64,000 bases of DNA from Homarus americanus (Eukaryota > Arthropoda > Malacostraca > Decapoda > Nephropidae): positions 3,761,253 through 3,825,252 of the forward strand of contig NW_024735503.1 of NCBI RefSeq assembly GCF_018991925.1, given 5' to 3'. Position 1 is the first letter of the stretch. Every line of letters begins with the position of its first letter. This document shows positions 1-10,707 of this stretch, in pieces. The notes under the pieces were generated by a model that saw only the letters and a program-made list of their open reading frames with translations, had not been told where the DNA came from and searched no databases. The position numbers were made by a program, and so were the translations under genes.

Positions 1-17
1 GAAGAAGGTCAGAGGTT

Positions 18-175
18 AGGGACATAGCCAACAGTTAATAAACAACCGCTCTTGCCTCGCAAGCCAGATGTCACGGGCTCGATTCCCGGGCCGGTGGAAG
101 TTGTTTGGACTTACTTCCTAGCCCCCATTAGTCCCTGTTCACCTAGCAGTAAAGTAGGTACCTGTTGTAAGTCGA
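18..175 (+). repeat. tRNA-derived SINE fragment
   Basis: The sequence has a tRNA-like head: a plausible A box near 25-38 and a clear B box (GGGCTCGATTCCC) near 75-87. A non-tRNA body follows with the phrase TTCACCTAGCAGTAAAGTAG. A tRNA head fused to an unrelated tail is the structure of a tRNA-derived SINE. The T-arm is intact but no acceptor stem closes, so it is not a working tRNA gene. The 5' end may lie outside the window. Confidence 0.6.
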
Positions 176-179
176 AAGT

Positions 180-560
180 TGCGAATTCGTTTTCAGGGAG
201 TTGTTGGAGCCCAATGACTTGACATAAACCACTGACTTCAGGCTCCAACGCCCTGACTCTTCAGGCTTCTACGCCCTTAACTCATGACATAAAGGCAAGC
301 ATGAACTTAACATGCTTCCTGTTGGGCGCTGTAAACGCTTCGCACTTCACCCCACAATGTAGGTGCCCCAAAAAAATGGTACGGGGATTTCACACACTCA
401 TTATCCTGTCACTTTATGTAACTTGCTGACAAAAACCACGACCCTTCAGGTTTTACGCCCTTAATGCACGAGTCATGAAGGCAAGCTTAAATTACGCATG
501 CTTCTCAGTTGGGCGCTAGACGCTTTTAGGCCCACCTTGCACAGGATGCAAGGGTGTGCC
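180..560. repeat. Diverged two-copy tandem duplication
   Basis: Two blocks of about 180 bases, near 230-345 and 440-535, share CTTCAGG, TACGCCCTTAA, CATGA-AAGGCAAGC, GCATGCTTC and GTTGGGCGCT in the same order. This is an old tandem duplication with indels. No coding signal is visible here, and nothing recognisable lies between 560 and 860. Confidence 0.5.
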
Positions 561-887
561 CAATAGAACTAGCCCTCTCAGGGAGCAAAAAATAATAATA
601 ATAAAAAAAACTACCGTCTTTGAGCGTGGTGGGGAGGGGGGCAAATCTGGAAAAATCTTAATCTTATCTTTGAATGTACACAGGACAAGAATATACTGTA
701 TAAAATCGACTGTCATGGTTCACACTCTTGCTATTGCTTGGGTCCAGATTCTCAAAAGGTTCGGAAAGTGGGTTCAGAATGCCAAAAGGTAAACTTAAGT
801 TAAAACACAATGGAACATCTAAAAATGGCATCAAAGCTATACTGAGACTACCTTAACTGGACGTGTTCACATAAGCATCATTAATGA

Positions 888-1085
888 GGTAAAGTTAACC
901 TAGAAACCCTTGGAACGCTACAACCCATCCCTGCAAAACCAGTAGAAACCACCACGAGAATCCCTGATAACCTAGAAACCATCGCTCGAAGCTTTTTATA
1001 ATAAGTCACGGAAGCATAGAAACCTCGACGACAAGACCTGAAAACCTTGAAACCCTGTGGAAACCTGCTGGAAACCCTGGGAGAG
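888..1085. repeat. Degenerate AGAAACC minisatellite
   Basis: The word GAAACC or AAAACC preceded by A/G/T recurs about every 15-35 bases (CCTAGAAACCC, CAGTAGAAACC, CCTAGAAACC, CATAGAAACC, CTTGAAACC, GTGGAAACC, CTGGAAACC). It looks like a decayed short-period repeat. No gene is supported. Confidence 0.4.
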
Positions 1086-1175
1086 GAAGTTAGAGTTGGG
1101 CGCGAGGTTTCACTGATAGGATTTTTGGTCTTCACTTCAGGCTATGAATATATTGACTGTGCCAGTTATTGTGTG

Positions 1176-1345
1176 AGAATAGAGGGGGGAGGATGGAGGG
1201 AAAGAAGGGGAGTGGAAGGAAGGAAGAGTGAGAGGGAAGGGAAATGTGAGGGTGGGAGGAATAGATAGAGATTGGGTATTAGGGAGGGAGGGGAAACAGG
1301 ATGATTGGATACGAGTGTGGGAAGAGGGAGAGTGAGTTTCAATTT
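1176..1345. repeat. Purine-rich (GA) low-complexity tract
   Basis: Almost pure A/G sequence on the + strand, built of GGAGG, GAAGG and GAGAG words with rare pyrimidines. The rest of 1346-2225 holds no recognised feature apart from the assembly gap. Confidence 0.6.
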
Positions 1346-1869
1346 TGCTATGTATTTAAATTATTTTGCTATTTAATGTTCACTATATCCTACCATGTTG
1401 TTCACTCCACTAAGAGCCAGGCTAGTTTGTTGTGCACCCTCATAGCTACCTTTGCACTGTAGCTTAAGATAACATATCATATCGGTCAAGGTTAGGCAGA
1501 GGACTACTACTACAACAGGATAATGAACGCAGCCAAAACGAGTGGTACATCTGGTGCTGTTGTCGAGGTTGTTGCGGACTACTCGACAGCTAAATGCAAT
1601 AAAATTCATCCATTGCTTTCTCACGGCAACTATATGAACTGTCTTCTCAGCGGACAGTGGTCATTGGCCCTTTTGTGAGTCGCACACACTATTCTATGGC
1701 CGTGGGTGGTGTGCGTGTGTGTGTCTGTATAATTCACAGCAGTGTGTATTTGGTTGTAACTCGGGTGGTGTTCCGCTGCCCCAGTTGTGTAATGCCCCGG
1801 TCAAGCAGGTGATCTGCATGTGTTGACACCGCTGGCTGGTCATACTGATGTTTTTTATATTGAGGAAGA

Positions 1870-1969
1870 NNNNNNNNNNNNNNNNNNNNNNNNNNNNNNN
1901 NNNNNNNNNNNNNNNNNNNNNNNNNNNNNNNNNNNNNNNNNNNNNNNNNNNNNNNNNNNNNNNNNNNNN
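1870..1969. other. Assembly gap of 100 N
   Basis: Exactly 100 N, the usual placeholder for a scaffold gap of unknown size. If the exon at 2226 is real, the gap lies in the intron just upstream of it. Apparent reading frames running through the N block are artefacts. Confidence 0.99.
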
Positions 1970-2225
1970 TAAACAGTTTATTAATAGAGTTGCAATAGTA
2001 AACATACTGGAATCAATTAAAACACTACAGGTAACCCCTGAGATACATATCGAGATGCGATATTTCACTTTAATAATGAGATATAAAATTATAACCCCTT
2101 CGCTCTATATCCGATCAAAAACAACTTGCTTTAACAATATCCATCGAATAGCCATTAATATCCACTGGCCATTTCCTTATTTCTAAAATGCTGTTTTCTG
2201 ATATTCTTTTTTTCTTCTTTTATAG

Positions 2226-2395
2226 GAAGCCTTGGCAGAGCTGAAGCCTGACTACATCCGTGGGGCCAGTGATCGTCGCTCTTATTCGCCTGAAGAGAAT
2301 CGACAAAAAGCTCAGAACCATAATCATCAGATAGTGGCTCAGATTCCTGCAAACCTCCAAACACCTTCAACCTTAGCGTTCTTATACAAACCAGA
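2226..2395 (+). CDS. Host exon A: first half of an ALMS-like motif
   Basis: A strong acceptor (a T-rich tract ending TTTTATAG at 2225) opens onto a frame with no stop for 57 codons. It begins EALAELKPDYIRGASDRR and ends in LYKPE. The pattern (Q)EAL..xKPDYI..S..R matches, from memory, the start of the ALMS motif (SLQEA...RPDFI.RS..R) at the C-terminus of ALMS1/CEP295/C10orf90-type centrosomal proteins. A possible donor GTAGGT follows at 2396; otherwise the frame stops at TAG 2397-2399. With the 2396 donor two bases are left over, but the exon at 7345 needs one, so a further exon between them, or a different end here, must be assumed. The exon is small and unlike the AT-rich DNA around it. Function, if the family is right: centriole or basal-body scaffold. 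Confidence 0.55.
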
Positions 2396-2474
2396 GTAGG
2401 TTGTTAAGAAAAAAAGAGGTTAAAATTAAAGATAATTTACTTTCAGAGAACATGTATTACAGTGCAGTACAGTA

Positions 2475-3333
2475 CAGTGGTCCCTTGGTCATTAACGGTT
2501 TGGTTAACGAAATTCGATTAACGAATTACCTTCCATAAGAATCTTCAATTCGGGTTAACAAACAAAAGAATTTGATTAACGAAATCTTACAAAAATCACA
2601 TTTTGTTGTGAGCATCAGCTGATGGGCTAGTCTGCCAATTCAATAATCTGTTCTATGTGCATTGTTGAACTTAATGGAGTAAATATCAATAAAGTCTGCG
2701 CTCTTTAATATTTTGCATGTTTATAATATTAAAATTATTAGTCATTTTAACATTTATTTAACATAGATAATGTAACTGCAGTACAGGGAACTGGTTTGTT
2801 TATTAAGCCCATCAGATCGTCAGATTGGTCACAAGGCGTCAGTTGGGCTTTGAAAACAGTGGAAGAGCACATCTATTTTGTTGGTGTCTTGAATATTTTG
2901 CATTTTCATTGAAATTATTAGCCATTCTGAACTTTAGTTAACATATTGATAATATATAGAGCAGTGCAGTGTTGATTTAAAGAAAATAATCTTGAATTAC
3001 AGTGAACTTAAATTTTAATGAGTAAAATTACTGCATCAAGCAATGGGTCCCTGAAAGTTGATTTCTCCTCCATCCCCACTTCCTTCTCTTCTCCTTCTCT
3101 TCCACCCCCTTTTCTAATTCCCATCATCATCATCATCATCATCAACAACCAGGAACCCTACATACACACCTCAAAGTAAGTGTACTTTACTGCATTTTTA
3201 TACTTTGTATGTACTTTTAGCGTGCTGGAACCAGTACCCAATATCCCATTGAACAATGGATTCGATTATAAGAAATTTTAGGTTAACGAAGCGACTCTGT
3301 GGAGCAATTGTGTTTATTAACCTAGGGACCACT
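2475..3333. mobile_element. pogo/Tigger-like non-autonomous TIR element
   Basis: The left end, after TA, reads CAGTGGTCCCTTGGT followed by a TTAACGAA-rich stretch. The right end, in reverse complement, reads TAGTGGTCCCTAGGTTAA and is also preceded inward by GGTTAACGAA. Inverted ends of CAGTGGTCCCT type with TA target sites are typical of pogo/Tigger (Tc1/mariner superfamily) elements. No transposase is inside. The interior carries its own weak duplication (near 2700-2785 and 2885-2965) and an (ATC)n run near 3123. Confidence 0.65.
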
Positions 3334-3724
3334 ATTACAGGTAACATGATAGTCCATATCATCCCTGAAGATGTTCATTCTCATTTTATCCTTTAAAATA
3401 TGTTTTGTACTGTATTTAAGGATCTATTTCTGCCTTAAAATGCCACAGATCCATCTTCTCTTTTTAGAACATATCCAATTACCTAATAAGTAAATGGGCA
3501 ACAATTTATGAGAGGTTTTCACTGTAACCCTCTCATAAATTGAGAGTCTTCCTTTAACAAGCAGTCCCACTTACCATGAGAATACATTTTTAAAAAGTCT
3601 CAGGCTATTTAACTTTGTTTAATAAACACCAAAAACCGTGAAAAGGATGACAAATGTGTGTTGGGAAAAAGAAGCGTGCAAGAGCAGGGTAGAGGGAGCA
3701 TTTCAAAAACATACATTAAAAATT

Positions 3725-4490
3725 CCTAAGATATTAATTGTTCCTCACTTCAACACTTCAGGTACAGTACTTCATTATTTCAAAACAGCTGAACAACTGC
3801 TTCCAGGTCTGCAGCTGGTCAAACCCAAGGTGACACATGAAACAACAGACAGGAGTGTCAGATCGTTCATGTGATACGTAAGATGCTGTTAGCTATCTAT
3901 TGTCTAAAAGCTTTCATCATAATCTCAATTGTGTCTTATTAATAAACTTAAAACATATTTAATTAAACAATCATACAGTATTAAAAATATTTAATGTTCC
4001 TCAAGAAATGACACATAAAGACATATTCATTGTTCTTACACTAAAGGTGAAGAACTTTGAGGTACTGTGAAGAACTGTCCAGTGGTGAAGGGATAACTAG
4101 ACGACTATTAAACAACACTTTTTTACTTGAACACTAATTCCATCATTTCAAAAGACTTTCACAAATTATAACTCTTCTCAGGTCTGAACAACTGCTTCCG
4201 GGACTGCAGTTGTTCTGTCTCGAGTGACTCAATGTCGTGAGAATGGAGTAGTAGTGGCCTGTGCCAGTAGAATGTGCTTGCTTGTGCTATCATCTATTGA
4301 AGGCAGGGAACCACATTGTTATCAGCTGATCTACTGCTTTATTTGATATTTACTTATTAAATCTTTAAAAGCTTATTTAATGAAACATGCAGTATTATAA
4401 GTACTTCATGCTTCTCCAGAAATGAAACATATTTAAGGGTTTTCTTACACTAAAGGTCCACAACTTCAAGTTATCAACATTGCATATTGT
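3725..4490. repeat. Imperfect tandem duplication, about 400-base unit
   Basis: 3725-4075 and 4125-4490 share an ordered series of words: GAACAACTGCTTCC, CTGCAG, CTTATTAA, ACAGTATTA or GCAGTATTA, CTCCAGAAATGA or CTCAAGAAATGA, TTCTTACACTAAAGGT. No coding frame is shared by the two copies. 3334-3724 and 4491-5591 show nothing recognisable beyond AT-rich intron-like sequence. Confidence 0.5.
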
Positions 4491-5591
4491 TACTTTGGTC
4501 ACTTTGCATTCATGTTGGTGAAGATTAATAATGACATATCAGAAACAACAGAGTATACCAATCACTATGATATGTGGTGACCAAAAGGAGCACTAAGGTC
4601 GACTGAGGCAGCAAATCATGGTAGGCAGGCTGATGACAGTGGCCGCCATGACATGTTGTAGCTTCTGTTAAATCAAGACATTTTCCACTAAGTAAACAGT
4701 TTATCTAATTGGTTCACTTGTGCTTATCTCAACTTTGTGTTGGGCAAACTATGTAGTGTTAAGTGGGGACTTGCCTGTTTACTCAGTCACCTGCTCGTGC
4801 AGTACTGTATATCATTCTTGAGACAATCCTCCAACAGCAAATTAAGTACTGTAGTTAACTTAGTGACCAACAGCGATCTAGTAGACTATGTGCCTTACTC
4901 TCTTGTGTATATGTTCTCTTCAGGTAAGTTTGACAGGAGACAAACTCATTGGTAGAAAATTAGACTTCTACTTTAGTAACTTGAGCAGGATAGGAGGAGT
5001 GTTATCGAGTTGCTGTCAGTGAAAGAGTGAGTCTGCACAATATAATTAGTGGCGAGGCTGTGCGTTTGTAAACACAAAGAATGTGGTGTAACATAGCAAA
5101 AATGGAAATAAGACCCGACACTTAAATACAAGTGTGTTAATAGACATAACAGAATGTTTCCATTTCGGTGCCACTGTGTTGAAATGCCTTTGCAACTAAC
5201 CAATTCCGTAGTCATACAGTATGTTTATACATACACAATATAGATACTGTAATGCTAACAAGAATCAAGCATACTAATACTAGTCCTATAATTTCCAGTT
5301 TGGGAAAATTTCAGAATAGGGTTCATTTCGGTCCCAAGCTTGCGGGATAATAGATGTACAGTGCAGACAATTTATTACTATTATTATAGTGACAAAAACT
5401 GCTTAGAATATTATGATAGGTGTTTGACAGTAAAATTGATGTAAATGAAGTGAATGAGATATTTTGGAAATAATTGATCTTTAACAGTGTGATGTAAATT
5501 AGTTTGCAGCCTTTGTACAGTTGAGTTGGATTCTGGTACAGTTTAGAAAATGTCTGGTAAACTGTACACAGTTAGCAAAGATTATATAAGA

Positions 5592-7198
5592 AGAGTTATC
5601 CTCACTTTACGCGGTTAATGTAACCCACAGGGTACCGCGGAAAGTGAGAAACGCGTAAAGTGAATAACATAACATATGGGATTAAATGAAATAGAGACCA
5701 GCTGACCCCAAAACTCCACTTTTTCCAACACAATACCTATGTTCTAGTAAAAATAACATCTTAATTTTATGATGGTACATGCACACAATTAATACTTAAG
5801 AGAAATAGAGAAATACAGTCGCCAAGTTAATGTCCATTCAAATAATGGACACGACTCCCTCCCCTCTTCTCACACTACACTGCTGGCTCTTCCCTCTGAG
5901 AAATTTTGGGGGAAAAACCAGGTATAGTAATAAATAATACCTCAAACTAAAGTTAGGATAATATAATTGACATTGCTGGATTCCTTGTAAGACCAGGAAT
6001 ATTTTGAATATAAATGTCATATATTTTTCACAAAAGATAACATATTTACTCAGATTAAACATTTTATCTAAAATTTGTATGTCTAATGCAAAATATATGA
6101 TGTTTACTGTATATTCAAAATGATCACCAAATTATAAGAATTCCAGCAATGTAAATTATATTCTGGCCGGGTAATTTGTATGAATTTTATGAGCTAAAAC
6201 AAATATCTTCAGTTAATAAAAAAATAAAATATTCTTCACGACACTATCTGTCAATCAAAGTACCCCACCTTGCCTCCCCTCCTCTTCCAACCGCGCGGTC
6301 AGTCCCAACCCTCCCCCCCCACCCCCCACCAATCCTCCCTTCAAGAGAAGAGTGGGTGAAAAAAATAAATTTTAACATTTTGTATTAAATAATACCTCAG
6401 ATTAAAGTTAGGATAATATAATTGACATTGCTGGATTCCTTGTAAAACCAGGAATATTTTGAATATAAACGTCATATATTTTGCACAAAAGATAACATAC
6501 TTACTCAGAGTGAACATTTTATCTAAAAATTTTATGTCTAATGCAAAATATATGATGTTTATATTCAAAATGATCACCAAATTGTAAGAATTCCAGCAAT
6601 GTAAATTATATTCTGGCCTGGTAATTTGTCTGAATTTTATGAGCTAAAATAAAAATCTTCAGTTAATAAAAAAAAAAATATTCTTCACACGGTAACAGAT
6701 GGTCGGTCGCCGGTCCCTCCCTCCCTCCCTCCCTCCCTCCCCCCCACCCCCCACCAACGTCCCTACTAGATAAATGTGTGGGAATACCAGACTTTACCTT
6801 TTTAGCAATAAATAATAAATCAGACTGAAGTTAGGATAATATAATTGACATTGCTGGATTCCTTGAAAGACCAGGAATATTTTGAATATAAATATCATAC
6901 ATTTTGCACAAAAGATAACATATTTACTCAAGAGTAAACATTATATCTAAAATTTGTATGTCTAATGCAAAATCTATGATGTTTATATTCAAAATGATCA
7001 ACAAATTGTAAGAATTCCAGCAATGTAAATTATATTCCGGCCGGATAATTTGTATGAATTTTATGAGCTATATAAAAAAATTATACTTCACCGTGCACAG
7101 GGGTACACCCACCGCGGAATGTGAGCATCCTTGGGTTCCCAAGTAGGGCAATCATGTGAACGTGGAATGTGGGACCGCGTGAAAGTGAGGGTTGACTG
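5592..7198. mobile_element. TIR element with CCTCACTTT..CGCGG ends
   Basis: The right end, before TA, is in reverse complement CAGTCAACCCTCACTTTCAC followed by GCGGTCCC. The left end reads TCCTCACTTTACGCGG and continues with GGTACCGCGGAAAGTGAG, echoed near the right end by CCGCGGAATGTGAG. These are long, partly compound inverted ends of the pogo/Tigger kind. No transposase survives. Most of the interior is a three-copy hairpin repeat. The element lies between the two ALMS-like exons, as an intron insertion would. Confidence 0.6.
5941..7085. repeat. Three tandem copies of a hairpin (MITE-like) unit
   Basis: Copies start near 5941, 6392 and 6824, a period of about 430-450. Each has a left arm with GACATTGCTGGATTCC and TTTTGAATATAAA, and a right arm with TTTATATTCAAAAT and GAATTCCAGCAATG. 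Each unit can therefore fold into a stem of roughly 100 bases per arm. Each copy then continues with a shared AT tail (AATCTTCAGTTAATAAAA) and a variable C-rich spacer containing CCCCACCCCCCACCAA. In the second spacer this includes a (CCCT)n run near 6713-6740. Confidence 0.75.
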
Positions 7199-7344
7199 TA
7201 TATTGGAATTTAATTGTGGAAATGGTTGATATAGTGGGCAGTAATAAAAAGAGACTAAATTAGGTAGTTTTATATCAGAATGATTATCATTTAGGCTGTA
7301 GATTTTTGCTTGAAATAATGATACACCAATATTCACCCCAACAG

Positions 7345-7493
7345 ACGTTGCACCGCTCTTCTCATACAAGGATTTACGTGAGCAGAACCGCCGTTTGTAC
7401 CAGTTACTGCCTGAGGCCAACATCCCAGGTATCAAACAACAACTTACTGCTCAAAATCGCACCAATCGTCTTATGGGACAACTATATAGCAAG
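7345..7493 (+). CDS. Host exon B: second half of an ALMS-like motif
   Basis: It is bounded by an acceptor (ATTCACCCCAACAG ending 7344) and a donor (AAG|GTATGA at 7494). In the frame starting at 7347 it is open for 49 codons and contains LREQNRRLYQLLPE and TAQNRTNRLMGQLYSK. The pattern L..Q..RLY..LPE....K......QNR.NRL...LY.K matches the closing part of the ALMS motif of CEP295/ALMS1-like proteins as I recall it. The exon ends in phase 0, so a last short coding exon must lie downstream; I could not find it before 9 kb. It sits 5 kb after exon A on the same strand, which fits one gene whose intron filled with transposons. The assignment rests on pattern memory. Confidence 0.6.
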
Positions 7494-7565
7494 GTATGAT
7501 AAAGGCATAAGATATCATGAAGTTAATGAGAGATGTTGAGGAGCATAATTTTTATCTTTAGTATA

Positions 7566-7650
7566 CAGTAAAGCCTCGAATAACAACGGTAATGTGTCCT
7601 CCAATATTGCAGTGTAAGGTGAATCGTCGTATTGTGAATCATTAGTTACC
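7566..7650. mobile_element. Single pogo/Tigger-like terminus
   Basis: After TATA the sequence reads CAGTAAAGCCTCGAATAAC, the CAGTRAR.CCTCGA form of a Tigger-type terminal repeat. No matching inverted end was found downstream, so this is probably a truncated copy. Confidence 0.35.
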
Positions 7651-7824
7651 ATTAAAATAAAGCAATAATAATGAGATGCGTTCCCAAGTGTGATCTTTTC
7701 ATATCTTTTGTGTGGCTTTTTACCCTCTTTTCCCCACAAAACAATACAATTAATGAAAATTGCAAACTCTATTCTTTATATAATGTTTCTGAATGCACCT
7801 TATACAATATAAATGAATAATAAT

Positions 7825-8500
7825 ATGGTTACACAAGAGGAGATGGGACGCCATTGTTTTCATTGGTGTTTACACAAGGGACGATGGTTCTACATAAGGA
7901 ACTAAAGACAATAAGACCCTGGTTGTAGCTGTAGTAAAATTAATGTAAAAAATTAATATATGTTTTAAATAATGTTATTTAATGTTAATAAATGGAACAA
8001 TAGAAGTAGCTAACCACTAATGGCAAAGAAAAAAGCGAGATGGATTTGGAACGCCAACATACAGGTATACGTGCGTATTCAAGGAAGCATAGCGTCATTT
8101 ATCTTATTAAGAATATTTACAAAAGATTCATTCTTGTTTATTATTGAATATGTATTTTATTGAATTAATGTTTATATATGTGAAATTAACAATGCAATTC
8201 ATTAATAATACGTAGGATATTAAAACACACAAGAAGAGACAAGACGGTATTGTTTTCGTGAGTGACGATGGTTCTACATAAGAAACTGAAGAAAATAAGA
8301 CCCTGGTTGTAGCTGTAGTAAACTTAATTTTTATAAAATTAATAATACCTATATGTATGTATGTTTTAAGTAATGTTATTTAATATTAATAAATGGAACA
8401 ATAGAAATAGCTAACCACTAATGGTAAAGAAATAAAGCCAGACGCCTGGGAACGCCAACGTATGTAAGTGCGTACATGTGAAAACATATAGTCATTTCTC
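7825..8500. repeat. Tandem duplication, about 385-base period
   Basis: Copy 1 (about 7825-8070) and copy 2 (about 8230-8470) share AATAAGACCCTGGTTGTAGC, GACGATGGTTCTACATAAG, AATGGAACAATAGAA, GCTAACCACTAATGG and GGAACGCCAAC. Copies differ by short indels. No protein is encoded. 8500-8900 holds only a short GCTGAA-rich codon-like run near 8666-8760 that I do not take as a gene. Confidence 0.65.
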
Positions 8501-8907
8501 TACATAAAAATATGAAAGCAACACTTATTTACTGTTCATATATGTTTTAAATAATACTTAGGAATGTAAAACAAAAATTCTACTCACCAATGGTGGTAAA
8601 GTCTAAAACATAGAGCCAATGATGATGTGTAAGTTTTTACTCTTGACAAAATCATCAAGTTCAACTCTGGCTGAAGCTGTTGCTGAAACTGTTACTGAAC
8701 CTGAAGTTAATGTTGAAGCTGCTTATGATGCTGAATTTGATGGTGTAGCTGAAGTTGATGGTTTAGGCCTTCAAATAATAAAGCTGTCGAAAGAACCTTA
8801 CACAGCTGCTTTCTTTTCTCATTATACATTAACAGGGACATTTTTCATGTCCCTGTTAATTTTAATGCTTCATTCTGTTAATGGATCCACTTCAGAAAAC
8901 ACATGTA

Positions 8908-9110
8908 CAGTGGTCCCTCGGTTAACGAACTCAATTCGTTCCAGAGGGTCGTTCGTTAACCAAAAATTTAGTTAACTGAAACCATTGTTTCAATGGGATA
9001 TTGGGTAATTGGTTCCAGCTCACAGAAAAGTACTGTATATACAAAGTAAAGCCAAAAACGCATAAAGTCAGAAATACTCCTTAAATTCCCCTAAATCGCC
9101 CTTAAACCAC
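8908..9110. mobile_element. Truncated pogo/Tigger-like element
   Basis: After TA the sequence reads CAGTGGTCCCTCGGTTAACG, the same terminus as the element at 2475, followed by the TTCGTTCCAGAGG and CAATGGGATATTGGG phrases typical of such ends. The other end is missing; the CR1-like LINE 3' end follows at about 9112. Confidence 0.55.
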
Positions 9111-9111
9111 T

Positions 9112-10385
9112 ATAGAACATAAGTAATAAGGAGTCTGCAATAGGCCGGTTGGCCTGTGCATGGCAGCTCCTGTCGAGAGTTACTACCACTCTCTATCATC
9201 CATGAATCTATCTAGCCTCCTTTTGAAACTTTCCGGAGTTCCAGCACTTACTACAAAGTTGCTAAGCTTGTTCCACTCGTCCACCACCCTATTTGTGAAC
9301 CAGTTCCTTCCTATCTCCCTCCTAAACCTAAACTTATCCAACTTAAATCCGTTGTTCCGAGTCTTATCCTGCTCGGATGTTATAAGAACTTTATCTATAT
9401 CCCCTTTATTGATTCCTTTCACCCACTTAAATACTTCTATCATATCTCCCCGCACTCTTCGTCTTTCTAGGGAATGCAAGTTAAGTGTCTTTAACCTATC
9501 CTGATATGGAAGGTTTCTAAGTCCCGGAATCATTTTCTGCCATTCTTCGCACCGACTCAGTGAATTGATATCCATTCTATAATAAGGGCACCACAACTGA
9601 ACCGCATAATCGAGGTGCGGCCTGACTAGCTTAAAGATATAGTTGCAATAAGACCTCTGCACTTTTATTACTTACACTTCTAGATATAAAACCCAATACT
9701 CTGTTTGCCTTATTTCGAACATTAACGCACTGTTTTCTAGGCCGTAGGTCCGGGCTTACAAGTACCCCTAGGTCTCTTTCACAAGTCGACTTCTCTAGGT
9801 TGATGTTGTTAAGGCTGTATACATTGACAGTATTTGTTCTTCCAATATTAAGTACGCTGCACTTGCTGGTGTTGAATTTCATTTGCCATTTTTCAGACCA
9901 CCCCTGCAGTTTATTTAGATCCTCCTGTAATGCATTTGCATCCTGCCCTGAATTAATCTGCCGCCCTATTTTGGTGTCATCCGCAAACTTGCTTATGTCA
10001 CTGCTGATCCCAGTATCTAGATTGTTTATGTAGATTATGAACAAGAGTGGGCCTAGTGCTGACCCCTGTGGAACCCCACTGGTTACACTGCCCCACTCAG
10101 ATTTAACACCATCTACGCTGACCCTCTGCGTTCTATCGGTGAGCCATGATTTTATCCAATTTAAAACTTTCCCCTCGATACCATGAGCCTTAATTTTTCT
10201 CAGAAGCCTCTGATGCGGTACTCTGTCAAATGCTTTGCTAAAGTCTAAGTAAATAACATCGTAATTTTCGTCATTATCTACTACCGAAGACTCCTAAAAA
10301 CGTCAGCAGATTTGTTAGACAAGTTTTTCCCTTTGTAAACCCATGTTGAGAGTTGTAGATTAATTTGCTTTTCTCTAGTCGATTC
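9112..10385 (-). mobile_element. CR1-like LINE, 3' part
   Basis: A 5'-truncated minus-strand LINE: RT second half, C-terminal domain, short 3' region with GGCCAACCGGCC and a TTATGTTC-type end near 9120. Its 5' 105 bases (10280-10385) repeat 12645-12745, so it overlaps the RT first half at 12.6-13.4 kb rather than abutting it. Confidence 0.8.
9183..10310 (-). pseudogene. Reverse transcriptase, C-terminal half (CR1-like)
   Basis: Read on the minus strand, the RT motifs come in order: YLDFSKAFDRVPH near 10240, SGVPQGSALGPLL near 10070, the catalytic FADDTKIG near 9985, then KLQGWSEKWQMKFN and a C-terminal domain running LVRPHLDYAVQLW to RRLDRFMDDREW and a stop at 9183. Two frames must be joined near 9645, where the reading frame shifts by one indel, and near 10290. 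FADD in place of YADD is normal for CR1/L2-type RTs. The N-terminal RT motifs and endonuclease are absent from this piece. It cannot be expressed as one protein. Confidence 0.85.
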
Positions 10386-10707
10386 CTAGTCATTACGACG
10401 ATAATGACGATCACGATCATCATCTCGATGATCGTGTGTCGGGATGCAACCACCCAACGCTGAGTGCCATATTCCTAGACCCTTACATGAGCGTGTAAAC
10501 ACGGCAGCTCGTGTCGGATGGCAAAATTTTTTTTGGCCATGCGCGTGTGCCAAATATATTATTTCACATAATTAGAAAGACGATTTTGAGAGATATTTAG
10601 TTGTTATTTTATACCGGCACAATAATATATTGTAAAATATATTTTTTTATAAAATTGAACTTTATTATCTGTTCGAAACAAAATAGATAATTTTTTCATC
10701 TGAGTAC
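10386..10707. other. Junction region with short palindromic words
   Basis: Starts exactly where LINE homology ends. It has an imperfect inverted repeat around GACGATCACGATCATCATCTCGATGATCGTGTGTC (words GATCACGATCATC and GATGATCGTG, 10409-10440). No terminal repeats pairing with the far side of the Myb/SANT ORF were found. Confidence 0.3.

Noticed and set aside
1694..2186. Reading frames of 112-124 codons crossing the N block
   Set aside because: Unknown bases were read as open frame; flanking parts have no motif.
8619..8975. Frame of 118 codons with an acidic Ala/Glu/Val run
   Set aside because: The run comes from a GCTGAA-like simple repeat, and the 3' part runs into a pogo-like terminus. 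No motif or splice context.
9160..9504. + strand frames over 9.1-10.0 kb and 12.8-13.2 kb
   Set aside because: Complement of the CR1-like RT, whose minus-strand motifs are unambiguous.
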